This document shows positions 16,918-26,119 of a stretch of 64,000 bases of DNA, piece by piece. Source of the DNA: Pedobacter caeni (lineage in GTDB: Bacteria > Bacteroidota > Bacteroidia > Sphingobacteriales > Sphingobacteriaceae). The notes under the pieces are model-generated. The model was not told the DNA's origin. It ran no database searches and was given only the letters and a program-made list of their open reading frames with translations. Made by a program: the position numbers and the translations under genes. The stretch lies in NCBI RefSeq assembly GCF_900129215.1, contig NZ_FQUQ01000002.1, positions 1,302,001 through 1,366,000 of the forward strand, read 5' to 3'. Positions within the stretch are counted from its first letter, which is position 1. Every line of letters begins with the position of its first letter.

Positions 16918-18102
16918 ATGAAAAGAAATAAATATATCATATTCCCTATTTTTTGTACGCTGTTTGTACTGCTCTCCTGTAATAAGGCGGAGCTCAATGG
17001 GATTTTGGAAAACAACCCGAATGCTCCTGATCCGGTCAGTAATGTGAAGGTGGAAAACGGAAATGGCCAGGCAAAAATCAGCTATAATCTGCCAAATAAT
17101 AAAGACCTGCTTTATATCAAAGCGGTTTATAGTATAGCCAACGGGCAGCAAAGAGAAGTACTGGCATCAGGTTATACCAATAACCTGATTGTAGATGGAT
17201 TTGCAGATACCAGCCCCCATGAAATCAAATTATATGCAGTAAACAAAAGCGAAAAAGCTTCTGAACCTGTTACGGTAAGTGTTAACCCTTTAATTGCTCC
17301 GTTCAGATTGATTTTTAATGAATTAAAAGCCAGTGCCACATTTGGTGGAGTTCGGGTAAATGCCATTAATAAGTTCAAAGCAACGGTAGCGATTGTTCCC
17401 TTACTGGATTCTTTAGGTAATGGAGACTGGGCAAATCTGGACAATGTGTATACCAGGGATTCCGTCATCAGTGCAAGCATCAGAGGATTAAAACCAAAGC
17501 GGGGCAAATTTGCTTTTTATGTGCGCGACAGGTGGCTGAACCGTTCTGATACCTTACTGATCGACCTCACGCCCCTGGAAGAGAACCTCCTGAACAAAGA
17601 TCTTTTTCAGGAACTAAGGTTACCTGGGGATGCCGAATATATGTACAATACTACATTGAACATGATATGGGACAAAAGAACCGACAACGGGCAATGGCCA
17701 TGCATGTATACTCAGGAAAGTGCTGGTAGCCCACAAACGGTGAGCTTTAGTATAGGCAAGGAAGCAAAGCTGAGCCGGATTGTGATCTATCCGAGAAGAG
17801 AATCGGGTTATTATGATAAAGGAAATCTAAGGGATTTTGAAGTCTGGGGATCTAATACTCCGGCTCAGGATGGAAGCTGGGCAAGCTGGACCAAACTGAT
17901 GACCAGTACCGTGATGAAACCTTCCGGATCACCAGTGGGTACAGACACCGGAGCAGATGAAGCTTATGGTAAAGCAGGCTGGTCATTTGATTTTCCTGAA
18001 GATGCGGCTAAATTCAAGTATTTAAGGATCAGAAATCTGAAAAACTGGAGAAGTAGCTATTTTATGGAAATTGCTCAGGTATCCATCTGGGGGGTATATT
18101 AA
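16918..18102 (+). CDS. Surface lipoprotein, DUF4959/DUF5126/DUF5000 type
   Basis: This 394-residue lipoprotein (signal peptide ending in VLLSC) has the three-part arrangement common beside SusCD pairs: an N-terminal fibronectin-like DUF4959 (about 30-125, NVKVENGNGQAKISY), a middle DUF5126-like domain (about 128-220), and a C-terminal DUF5000 domain with a discoidin-like fold (about 240-394, ending YFMEIAQVSIWGVY). It is probably a surface glycan-binding protein acting with SusCD. No catalytic residues are recognised. Confidence 0.85.
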   Translation: MKRNKYIIFPIFCTLFVLLSCNKAELNGILENNPNAPDPVSNVKVENGNGQAKISYNLPNNKDLLYIKAVYSIANGQQREVLASGYTNNLIVDGFADTSPHEIKLYAVNKSEKASEPVTVSVNPLIAPFRLIFNELKASATFGGVRVNAINKFKATVAIVPLLDSLGNGDWANLDNVYTRDSVISASIRGLKPKRGKFAFYVRDRWLNRSDTLLIDLTPLEENLLNKDLFQELRLPGDAEYMYNTTLNMIWDKRTDNGQWPCMYTQESAGSPQTVSFSIGKEAKLSRIVIYPRRESGYYDKGNLRDFEVWGSNTPAQDGSWASWTKLMTSTVMKPSGSPVGTDTGADEAYGKAGWSFDFPEDAAKFKYLRIRNLKNWRSSYFMEIAQVSIWGVY

Positions 18103-18122
18103 TTGATTTTAGCTTAGAAAAT

Positions 18123-19298
18123 ATGAAAAATATAAATAAGACCATCGGAATACTGGGGCTTGTCTTGATGATCGCAGCATGCCAGAAACAGGATGACTTT
18201 GAAAAATTCACTGAGAATGGTGAAGTGGTTTATCCGGCTAAAATCGATTCTTTAAGGATCCTTTCCGGAAATGGCAGGGTTAAGGTTTCCGGAGCCTTAA
18301 ATCCGGATCCGAAAGTAGTCAGGTTCAGGGTATTCTGGAATAGTAAGCTTGATTCTGTCGATGTGCCGGTGAAACGTACCGGAGGAAAGGATAGCATAAA
18401 TTACATCATCAGTAACCTTGAGGAAGGACCGCTGAGCTTTGAGGTCCGTACTTATGACTCTGAAGGACATATTTCTGTGCCTATGAATGTGGTGGGGAAT
18501 GTATACGGAGAACGTTACCGTTCGGCATTAAACAGCAGGGCAATTTTAAGTACAGAATTTAATGCCCAGGGGGAAGCGAGGCTCAGGTTCCAGGATATTT
18601 CTGCCGCAAGTGGTACAGTTGGAATGCAGATCCGCTATAAACATACAGACAATACCACTCATGATACAGTAGTGGTAGCGCAGTTAAAAGACCAGATCGT
18701 AACACTCCCTAAATTCAAAGGCAATCCGATCGAGTACAGGATCATTAATAAACCCGACCCCCTGAGCATAGATAAGTTCTACTCGAACTACGAAACGCTT
18801 TCTTTAAAAGGAGAAGTAAGTACGATATATTTAAAAAACTATATGGTGCCTTTTAAGAGATCCGCGTACGACAATAACAGATGGGGAGACCTGGCCGACT
18901 GGGTAACCAACAGCGCCATGAAGAACCATAATGGTATGGGTGGATATGCCAGTGATAATGACGGGATCATAAATATTGAAGCCGGATGGGGATCAAATGC
19001 CATTAACAACGGGAAAATTTATCAAACCATTACTTTGCCTCCTGGTAAATACTCATTTGCAAGCGAATTATCAGATAATAATTATGATGGTAATCCGCCT
19101 GCCTATATCGTAGCAGCTGCTGGAACAGGAATTCCAAATGTTGATCAGCTGGGAACAGCACTGGGGAGCACTGCGGTTAAAAATAACCGCTTTGAATTTG
19201 AATTAAAGGAAACCATGGTTGTTTCTGTAGGAATGGTTTTGTCCTTTAATACAGATCATTACATGAAAATAAGAAGTTTAAGGTTATATGCCTTATAA
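18123..19298 (+). CDS. Surface lipoprotein, DUF4998 type with C-terminal DUF5013-like domain
   Basis: This 391-residue lipoprotein has a signal peptide and lipobox (LMIAAC). The N-terminal half (about 35-225) consists of two fibronectin-like repeats of the DUF4998 kind; the C-terminal half (about 240-391: WGDLADWVTNSAMKNH, GKIYQTITLPPGKYSF) resembles the DUF5013 lectin-like domain. Such pairs of lipoproteins often follow SusD and are thought to bind glycans at the cell surface. It is 20 bases after the previous gene. A hairpin separates it from the GH95 gene, which may mark a change in transcript level. Confidence 0.82.
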   Translation: MKNINKTIGILGLVLMIAACQKQDDFEKFTENGEVVYPAKIDSLRILSGNGRVKVSGALNPDPKVVRFRVFWNSKLDSVDVPVKRTGGKDSINYIISNLEEGPLSFEVRTYDSEGHISVPMNVVGNVYGERYRSALNSRAILSTEFNAQGEARLRFQDISAASGTVGMQIRYKHTDNTTHDTVVVAQLKDQIVTLPKFKGNPIEYRIINKPDPLSIDKFYSNYETLSLKGEVSTIYLKNYMVPFKRSAYDNNRWGDLADWVTNSAMKNHNGMGGYASDNDGIINIEAGWGSNAINNGKIYQTITLPPGKYSFASELSDNNYDGNPPAYIVAAAGTGIPNVDQLGTALGSTAVKNNRFEFELKETMVVSVGMVLSFNTDHYMKIRSLRLYAL

Positions 19299-19306
19299 TT
19301 GTTACC

Positions 19307-19347
19307 TGATCACCTGTCGGTTTTTTTAACGAACCGGCAGGTGACCA
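19307..19347 (+). promoter_or_regulatory. Intra-operon hairpin between lipoprotein and GH95 genes
   Basis: CTGATCACCTGTCGGTT and AACCGGCAGGTGACCAG pair over 17 positions with one mismatch and one G-T pair, around a loop rich in T. There is no T run after the stem, so it is more likely an RNA processing or stability element, separating the membrane-protein genes from the enzyme genes, than a strict terminator. Confidence 0.5.
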
Positions 19348-19376
19348 GTATTGAACCACACACACAACTTGAAACA

Positions 19377-21716
19377 ATGATCCTAAACAAACAATGCCTG
19401 CTCACAACTGCATGTATCGCTGCTGCTTTATTCAGTTTTGGCCAGAACAAAAACTTAAAACTATTTTATCATCAACCAGCTGCGCAGTGGGAGGAAACTC
19501 TTCCCTTAGGAAACGGGCGTTTGGGGATGACTCCCGATGGTGGAGTAGTCAAAGAAAAAATAGTACTTAACGACATCACCCTATGGTCTGGCAGCCCGCA
19601 GGATGCCAACAATTATGAGGCTTATAAAAGTTTACCTAAGATCAGACAGCTCATTCTCGAAGGGAAAAATGACGAAGCTCAGGATCTGGTCAACCGTGAT
19701 TTTGTTTGTAAAGGCCCTGGTTCCGGCGGTCCGCAATGGGGTAAGTACCAAACACTTGGCGCTTTGGAACTGGAATTTACCTATAAAGGGGGCAGCACAG
19801 CTCAGCCTGAAGCCAAACAGTACCATCGGGAATTGTCTTTGGAGCAGGCTATGGCCAATTGCAGCTTTACTGTAAATGGGGTAAATTATAAAAGAACCTA
19901 CTTTACCAGTTTTGATGATGATGTCAGTGTGATCCGCTTAACCGCCGATCAGCCTGGCCAGCTGAACCTCAGGATCCTGCTGAACAGACCCGAGAGATAT
20001 GCTGTACAAACAGAAGGGAATGAATTGCAGATGTCCGGGCAACTGGATAATGGAACTGATGGGAAAGGCATGCAATACATGGCCAGGGTTAGTGCCAGAC
20101 TGAAGGGGGGAGCACTTACTACGGATCAAAATTCGCTGACCATCAAAGACGCTACAGAAGTGACCATTTATGTGGCTGCGGCAACAAATTTCAGAAATTT
20201 TCCTTTTAAAGAGAAAACAAAACAAGTATTGGCAGCTGCCCTTAAAAAGCCATATGAATTGCAGAAAAGTACGCATATGGCAAACTATGCTAAGCTATTT
20301 AAAAGACTGAGCATTGACCTTGGGGAGGGCGCATCTGCAAAACTGCCTACCAATGTCAGGTTAGATGGCTTCTATAAAAATTTTGAGGCAGATCCTTCTC
20401 TTGCCTCTTTGTTCTTTCAGTTTGGGAGATATTTAAGCATCAGCAGTACAAGGGTAGGCTTACTTCCTCCTAATCTTCAGGGCTTATGGGCCAAAGAAAT
20501 CAATACACCATGGAATGGTGATTACCACCTTGACGTAAATGTACAGATGAACCACTGGCCTGTGGAAGTGGCCAATCTTTCTGAGCTGAACCTGCCTTTG
20601 GCAGAATTGGTAAGGGGACTGGTAAAACCAGGGCAGAAAACGGCCAAAGCCTATTACAATGCAAATGGCTGGATTGCTCATGTGATCACCAACGTCTGGG
20701 GCTTTACAGAACCTGGGGAAAGTGCTTCATGGGGCGCTTCCAATGCCGGATCCGGATGGTTGTGTAATAACTTATGGGAGCATTATGAGTTTAGCCAGGA
20801 CTTAAAATACCTGAAGAGCATCTATCCAATACTAAAGGGCTCTGCCGAGTTTTACAAAAGCGCGCAGATCAAAGATCCAAAATCCGGATGGCTGGTTACT
20901 TCACCTTCAGTATCTCCCGAGAATTCCTTTTATCTCCCTAATGGGAAAACGGCAAGCATTTCTATGGGGCCAACGATAGACAACCAAATTGTAAGAGAGC
21001 TGTTTGGAAACGTGATCAAAGCCTCAAAACTGTTAAATACTGATGTTACATTCAGCGCAGAATTACAGGAAACTTTAAAATCTGTGCCGCCCGCAGCTGT
21101 GATCAGCAAAGATGGGCGCATCCAGGAATGGCTGGAGGATTATAAAGAAACGGATCTGCAACACAGGCATATTTCTCATTTATATGGTTTATATCCTGCA
21201 TCGCTGATCAGCCCGTTTTCTACACCTGAACTCGCCGCCGCAGCAAAGAAAACACTGGAAGTCAGGGGAGATGATGGTCCTAGCTGGACGATCGCTTATA
21301 AACTGTTGTTCTGGGCCAGATTACAGGACGGGAACCGCGCTTTCAAACTGCTAAAAGAGATCCTAAAACCAACCTTAAGAACCGATATCAATTATGGTGC
21401 AGGTGGGGGCGTGTATCCCAATATCCTGTCGGCCGGACCTCCTTTCCAGATTGATGGTAATTTTGGTGCTACTGCCGGCATTGCCGAAATGCTTTTGCAA
21501 AGCCATGATGGTTTTATTGAGCTGTTGCCTGCATTACCAGATGCCTGGAAAAAATACGGAAACATTAAAGGCTTTAAAGCCAGAGGTAATTTTACCATAG
21601 ACATGAATTGGAAAGACGGCAAAATTCTCAGTTATCGTATTGCTTCGCCTATGGCAAAAAAGGTTAAGGTAAAATTGAATGGCGAGCTGAAAGAGATCGT
21701 ATCTCAGCGCCTTTAA
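19377..21716 (+). CDS. GH95 family alpha-L-fucosidase / alpha-L-galactosidase
   Basis: This 779-residue exported enzyme of glycoside hydrolase family 95 removes terminal alpha-L-fucose or L-galactose by inversion. I start at ATG 19377, which gives a signal peptide ending near SFGQ; the frame opens earlier but only into the intergenic hairpin. The N-terminal beta domain (LPLGNGRLGM, NDITLWSG) is followed by an (alpha/alpha)6 barrel with the asparagine motif NVQMNHWP, the general-acid E515 in SVSPENSF, and D693 in FQIDGNFGATAG, all conserved in the family. It is the first enzyme of operon A, upstream of two clan GH-D enzymes, which suggests a fucosylated or L-galactosylated, galactose-bearing glycan. 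Confidence 0.9.
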   Translation: MILNKQCLLTTACIAAALFSFGQNKNLKLFYHQPAAQWEETLPLGNGRLGMTPDGGVVKEKIVLNDITLWSGSPQDANNYEAYKSLPKIRQLILEGKNDEAQDLVNRDFVCKGPGSGGPQWGKYQTLGALELEFTYKGGSTAQPEAKQYHRELSLEQAMANCSFTVNGVNYKRTYFTSFDDDVSVIRLTADQPGQLNLRILLNRPERYAVQTEGNELQMSGQLDNGTDGKGMQYMARVSARLKGGALTTDQNSLTIKDATEVTIYVAAATNFRNFPFKEKTKQVLAAALKKPYELQKSTHMANYAKLFKRLSIDLGEGASAKLPTNVRLDGFYKNFEADPSLASLFFQFGRYLSISSTRVGLLPPNLQGLWAKEINTPWNGDYHLDVNVQMNHWPVEVANLSELNLPLAELVRGLVKPGQKTAKAYYNANGWIAHVITNVWGFTEPGESASWGASNAGSGWLCNNLWEHYEFSQDLKYLKSIYPILKGSAEFYKSAQIKDPKSGWLVTSPSVSPENSFYLPNGKTASISMGPTIDNQIVRELFGNVIKASKLLNTDVTFSAELQETLKSVPPAAVISKDGRIQEWLEDYKETDLQHRHISHLYGLYPASLISPFSTPELAAAAKKTLEVRGDDGPSWTIAYKLLFWARLQDGNRAFKLLKEILKPTLRTDINYGAGGGVYPNILSAGPPFQIDGNFGATAGIAEMLLQSHDGFIELLPALPDAWKKYGNIKGFKARGNFTIDMNWKDGKILSYRIASPMAKKVKVKLNGELKEIVSQRL

Positions 21717-21845
21717 TGATATAAAATTTTCGACACACACAATTGAAAACACAAGATGATAAAACCATCATAAGCATACCGCTTACAAACAACAATGAAT
21801 ATGCGCATGATCGCTTCATCACCGATAAAAAACAATTATATTCCA

Positions 21846-23858
21846 ATGAAAAATAAAATACTTTCATGTTTGTTCTTCCTGCTCTTCTTTCTGAGCCAGG
21901 CCAATGCCCTTACGTTTAAGTTTGGGAAGTCCGGGAAGATCAGCTATGACCTGAAGTCGGGAACTTTTAATGCTGATCTGAATTCCGATGAATTCCTGAA
22001 AAATGGCTTTTCAACCCTTAAAGAAAATGGCACGGTGTATAGTTCAAAAGATTATTTAACAAGGAACTATACCAGTATCCAGATTTCAGATCAATTTGGA
22101 AAAGGGACCAGACACACAATTAACCTGAGCAGTCCCGGAAAACCAGACATGAGGCAAATATTTTACACTTATGATCAGCTACCTTATTTTTTCGTGGAGA
22201 TCGAAGTTTCAGGTGCGGATGTCAGCAGCAATGAAATGACCCCTGTTCAAGGCCTTCTTCCTATTTTGAATGGTGCTAAAGCGCTCAGAAGCGTGTTTGT
22301 TCCTTTTGATAATGACACCTTTATCAGCTATAATTCAAAGTCCTTGTCAAAAAATGAGCAACAGATCAGTTCGGAGGTTGCTGCCATTTACGACAACAGT
22401 TCGTTCAAAGGTGTGATTTCCGGATCAGTAAACCATAGGGTTTGGAAAACAGGTGCGGTTACAGGTGTTGATAGTATTGGCAATACCTTTATCAGGGTAC
22501 AAGCTGGTTTTACGGAAAAAAGCATTACCAGAGATACCATTGCTCATGGGATCCTGACAGGCCATGTGGTTACCTCTCCAAAGGTTTTTTATGGCTTATT
22601 CGACGATTGGAGAAAGGGCATGAATGCCTATGCAGCAGCAAACAGAATTGCAGAGCCTCCAATTGTGTTTAAATGGAAACATCCAACTCCTTTGGGATGG
22701 AACAGCTGGGGCGTGATGCAGGAGAAAATTTCCTTTGATAAAGTGGTAAAGGTGACTGATTTCTTTGCAGACAGCTTAGAGAAATTCAGAAGTGAAGGCA
22801 CCTTATACATTGACCTGGATTCCTTTTGGGACAATATGCTGAAAGGAGGCCTGGAAGGAGACTATTCAAAGCTAAAAGAGTTTGCAGATTATGTAAAAAA
22901 GCGGGGACTAAAACCGGGTATTTACTGGGCACCTTTTACCGACTGGGGCTTTAAATCAGGAGGCGACAGAAGAGCGGAAGGAGGGAACTACAAATTTTCT
23001 GAGCTCTGGACCAAAGTAGGTTCTGGTTACCACGATATTGATGGGGCAAGAGCTTTAGATCCTACGCATCCCGGCACGCAGCAAAGGATTGCATTGGTGA
23101 TCGGCAAGTTAAAGGAATGCGGCTATGAAATGATCAAAATTGATTTCCTTGGACATGCTGCAATAGAATCAGATCATTTTTATGATCCAAAAATTACCAC
23201 AGGAATGCAGGCATATGATACCGGAATGACCTTTTTGCTCAAGCAACTGGACAATAAAATGCTGGTCTATGCGGCGATTTCTCCAACCATGGCCTCAGGC
23301 AGATACATTCATGTGAGAAGAATCGCCTGTGATGCTTTCAAATCTATAAGAGACACAAAATATACCCTCAATAGCCTTACTTATGGCTGGTGGCAAACCC
23401 ATTTGTATGATTATATGGATGCAGACCATGTGGTTCTTGGAACGGAAAATATAGGAGCGAATAAGGCGAGAACGCTTTCTGCAGTTGTTACGGGAAGTTT
23501 TATTACAGGTGATGATTTTTCGGCTAAAGGACAATGGAGCGTGCGTGCAGGTGAATTGTTTCAAAACCAGGAATTACTGGCAATAATTAAAGATGGGAAA
23601 TCATTCCAGCCCCTTGAGGCGGATAAAGAATCCTCCGAAATTTTTGTTAAACAATCAGGTAATATACATTACCTCGCTATTTTCAATTATGGAGATAAAG
23701 AAAAAAAGTTTGTGATCAGCCCTGCTGCTATCGGTTTAAAAACCTTTAGCGGATATCAGTTGAAAGACCTTTTTACCCATAAATCCGCTACATCACTCAA
23801 CACTGCTGAATTTGTGCTCGCAGCCGGTGATGCCACAATGATTAAGATAACCAAATAA
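21846..23858 (+). CDS. Clan GH-D glycosidase (GH27/GH36-like alpha-galactosidase)
   Basis: This exported enzyme of 670 residues belongs to the alpha-galactosidase clan. I start at ATG 21846, immediately before the signal peptide (MKNKILSCLFF). The N-terminal beta-sandwich covers about 25-270 and the TIM barrel about 275-580: LGWNSWGV opens the barrel, YEMIKIDFLGH carries the probable nucleophile D433, and RRIACDAFKS the probable acid/base D496. A C-terminal beta domain ends the protein. The nucleophile motif KIDFL differs from the usual K-Y/W-D-C/N of both families, so the specificity may be alpha-galactose, alpha-N-acetylgalactosamine or beta-L-arabinopyranose. It is 129 bases after the GH95 gene. 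Confidence 0.8.
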   Translation: MKNKILSCLFFLLFFLSQANALTFKFGKSGKISYDLKSGTFNADLNSDEFLKNGFSTLKENGTVYSSKDYLTRNYTSIQISDQFGKGTRHTINLSSPGKPDMRQIFYTYDQLPYFFVEIEVSGADVSSNEMTPVQGLLPILNGAKALRSVFVPFDNDTFISYNSKSLSKNEQQISSEVAAIYDNSSFKGVISGSVNHRVWKTGAVTGVDSIGNTFIRVQAGFTEKSITRDTIAHGILTGHVVTSPKVFYGLFDDWRKGMNAYAAANRIAEPPIVFKWKHPTPLGWNSWGVMQEKISFDKVVKVTDFFADSLEKFRSEGTLYIDLDSFWDNMLKGGLEGDYSKLKEFADYVKKRGLKPGIYWAPFTDWGFKSGGDRRAEGGNYKFSELWTKVGSGYHDIDGARALDPTHPGTQQRIALVIGKLKECGYEMIKIDFLGHAAIESDHFYDPKITTGMQAYDTGMTFLLKQLDNKMLVYAAISPTMASGRYIHVRRIACDAFKSIRDTKYTLNSLTYGWWQTHLYDYMDADHVVLGTENIGANKARTLSAVVTGSFITGDDFSAKGQWSVRAGELFQNQELLAIIKDGKSFQPLEADKESSEIFVKQSGNIHYLAIFNYGDKEKKFVISPAAIGLKTFSGYQLKDLFTHKSATSLNTAEFVLAAGDATMIKITK

Positions 23859-23884
23859 TTTATTAGCTACAAAAACCATTGATC

Positions 23885-26092
23885 ATGTTTAAATCCCGAT
23901 TGAATATTACCCTGCTCCCTATTTACTTAATTGTTGCTTCTGTCTCCATTTCATTTACATCAGCAGCACAATCCGTTATTATCCCTATAGAAACACAAAA
24001 TAATGCTTTAGTCCTGCAAACAGACGCCAACAAGCATCTTGGAACGATTTACTTTGGTAAGAAACTAACCAACAACAGCGAATATTTACAAGTCTCAGCT
24101 GTATATAAGCAAACTCCGGATTATACGGGGGTACTTAATTCAGCTTATACCTCATCTGGTTCCCGTAATCTGGTCGAACCTGCACTGAGCCTGACCCATG
24201 CCGATGGCAATAATTCCCTGGACCTGAAATATGTAAGTCATGATTTAAAGCAGATTGATCCTAATGTTTTCCTGCTCAGCATCGTTCTAAAGGATCCTGT
24301 GTACGATTTCTCGGTCACACTCTTTTATAAAACTTATTTTAAAGAAGACGTGGTCGAACAATGGACCTCTATTCAGCATCAGGAGAAAGGCGATGTGACC
24401 TTACATAAATTTGCTTCGGCAAACCTGCATATAAAAAGCACAGCGTATTGGTTAAATCAATATCATGGAGATTGGGCCAAAGAGATGCAGGCCGAAGAAT
24501 CAAAACTCACCCATGGCATTAAAACTTTGGATAGCAAATTGGGCACAAGGGCTAATTTGTTCCAGCCTCCTGTGTTTATGGTTTCATTAGGTAAGCCGGC
24601 AACCGAAGATGAAGGTACTGTTTTATTTGGTTCACTGGAATGGAGCGGTAACTTTCGTACCGATCTGGAAATCGATTATCAGGATAACCTGAGGATCATC
24701 TCGGGGATCAACAACTATGCTTCCACCTATAGCCTGAAACCAAAAGAAACTTTTGTAACCCCGGTATTCCTGTATACTTTATCTACCAGTGGTAAAGGTG
24801 TTGCCAGCAGAAACCTGCAGCAATGGGCGAGGAATTATAAATTATTAGATGGAAAGGGTACACGCCTAACCCTTTTAAACAATTGGGAAGCTACCTATTT
24901 TGATTTTAATGAAAGCAAGCTTGCAGGTCTGTTAAAAGACACAAAAAAACTGGGAGTCGATTTGTTTTTACTGGATGACGGATGGTTTGCCAACAAATAC
25001 CCCCGCAATGGTGATGTTGCCGGATTGGGCGACTGGCAGGAGAATAAAACTAAATTGCCTAATGGAATCTCCTCTCTGGTGAAAGAGGCACAAAACAACC
25101 AGGTGAAATTCGGAATCTGGATAGAACCCGAAATGGTGAACCCTAAAAGCGAACTGTACGAAAAGCATCCGGACTGGGTCGTTAAACAGCCTAAAAGAGA
25201 GGAGCATTATTTCAGAAATCAATTGGTATTGGACCTCAGCAATTCCAAAGTACAGGACTTTGTGTATGGTGTGGTAGAAGGACTGTTTACCAGGAATCCG
25301 GATCTGGCCTATATTAAGTGGGATTGTAATGCCGTAATCTATAACGCACACTCTGCAACGATTAAAAACCAGAATCATTTTTATATAGAATATGTAAAAG
25401 GATTGTATAAGGTATTGGAACGGATCAGAGCAAAATATCCTAAAGTACCGATGATGCTTTGCTCGGGTGGGGGTGGCAGGGTGGATTATGCTGCACTACA
25501 ATATTTCACTGAATTCTGGCCCAGCGACAATACCGATCCCCTGGAGCGTATCTTTATGCAATGGGAGTATTCCTATTTCTATCCGGCTATAGCCACTTCA
25601 AACCACGTTACCGATTGGGGTAAACAACCGATTAAATTCCGTACAGACGTCGCGATGATGGGTAAATTAGGCTTTGATATTGTCGTGAGTAAACTCAGTG
25701 GTGATGAACTCAAATATTGCCAGGATGCGATAAAAAACTATGATGCACTCAAAGGCATCATCTGGCAGGGAAATCAGTACCGCTTGTCCAACCCAACCGA
25801 ATCGAGTGTTGCTTCCATGCTTTACCTGGATGAAAACAAATCCTCCGGTGTTGTCTTCAACTACCTTGTCAATTACAGATATGGGGCAAATAGCAGTTCA
25901 CCTATTTTGTTAAAAGGACTAGACCCTGTAAAAAAATATAAGATCAATGAAATCAATCTTTATCCTGGTACAAAATCCAGTATAAAAGGGGAAACAACCT
26001 ACACTGGCGACTTCCTCATGAAAATAGGATTTAATCCCGATGTAAATTCAGCGAGAACTAGTGTGATTTTAAAAATTGAAGCTGTAAATTAA
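23885..26092 (+). CDS. GH36 alpha-galactosidase
   Basis: This exported retaining alpha-galactosidase of 735 residues is close to Lactobacillus MelA in length and layout. ATG 23885 is chosen over an upstream TTG (23879). After the signal peptide and an N-terminal beta-supersandwich (to about 320) the barrel shows NWEATYFDFNE, LFLLDDGWF, FGIWIEPEMVNP, the nucleophile D480 in YIKWDCN, CSGGGGRVD, and the acid/base D548 in FWPSDNTD. These positions are close to those known for Lactobacillus acidophilus MelA (D478, D548). It would release terminal alpha-galactose in the periplasm. It lies 26 bases after the GH-D gene. Confidence 0.93.
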   Translation: MFKSRLNITLLPIYLIVASVSISFTSAAQSVIIPIETQNNALVLQTDANKHLGTIYFGKKLTNNSEYLQVSAVYKQTPDYTGVLNSAYTSSGSRNLVEPALSLTHADGNNSLDLKYVSHDLKQIDPNVFLLSIVLKDPVYDFSVTLFYKTYFKEDVVEQWTSIQHQEKGDVTLHKFASANLHIKSTAYWLNQYHGDWAKEMQAEESKLTHGIKTLDSKLGTRANLFQPPVFMVSLGKPATEDEGTVLFGSLEWSGNFRTDLEIDYQDNLRIISGINNYASTYSLKPKETFVTPVFLYTLSTSGKGVASRNLQQWARNYKLLDGKGTRLTLLNNWEATYFDFNESKLAGLLKDTKKLGVDLFLLDDGWFANKYPRNGDVAGLGDWQENKTKLPNGISSLVKEAQNNQVKFGIWIEPEMVNPKSELYEKHPDWVVKQPKREEHYFRNQLVLDLSNSKVQDFVYGVVEGLFTRNPDLAYIKWDCNAVIYNAHSATIKNQNHFYIEYVKGLYKVLERIRAKYPKVPMMLCSGGGGRVDYAALQYFTEFWPSDNTDPLERIFMQWEYSYFYPAIATSNHVTDWGKQPIKFRTDVAMMGKLGFDIVVSKLSGDELKYCQDAIKNYDALKGIIWQGNQYRLSNPTESSVASMLYLDENKSSGVVFNYLVNYRYGANSSSPILLKGLDPVKKYKINEINLYPGTKSSIKGETTYTGDFLMKIGFNPDVNSARTSVILKIEAVN

Positions 26093-26119
26093 CCAAACAT
26101 TCGTAAACCAATCCTAAAC

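Noticed and set aside
19299..19376. Longer GH95 start at 19299
   Set aside because: It would translate the intergenic hairpin and place the signal peptide 27 residues inside the protein.
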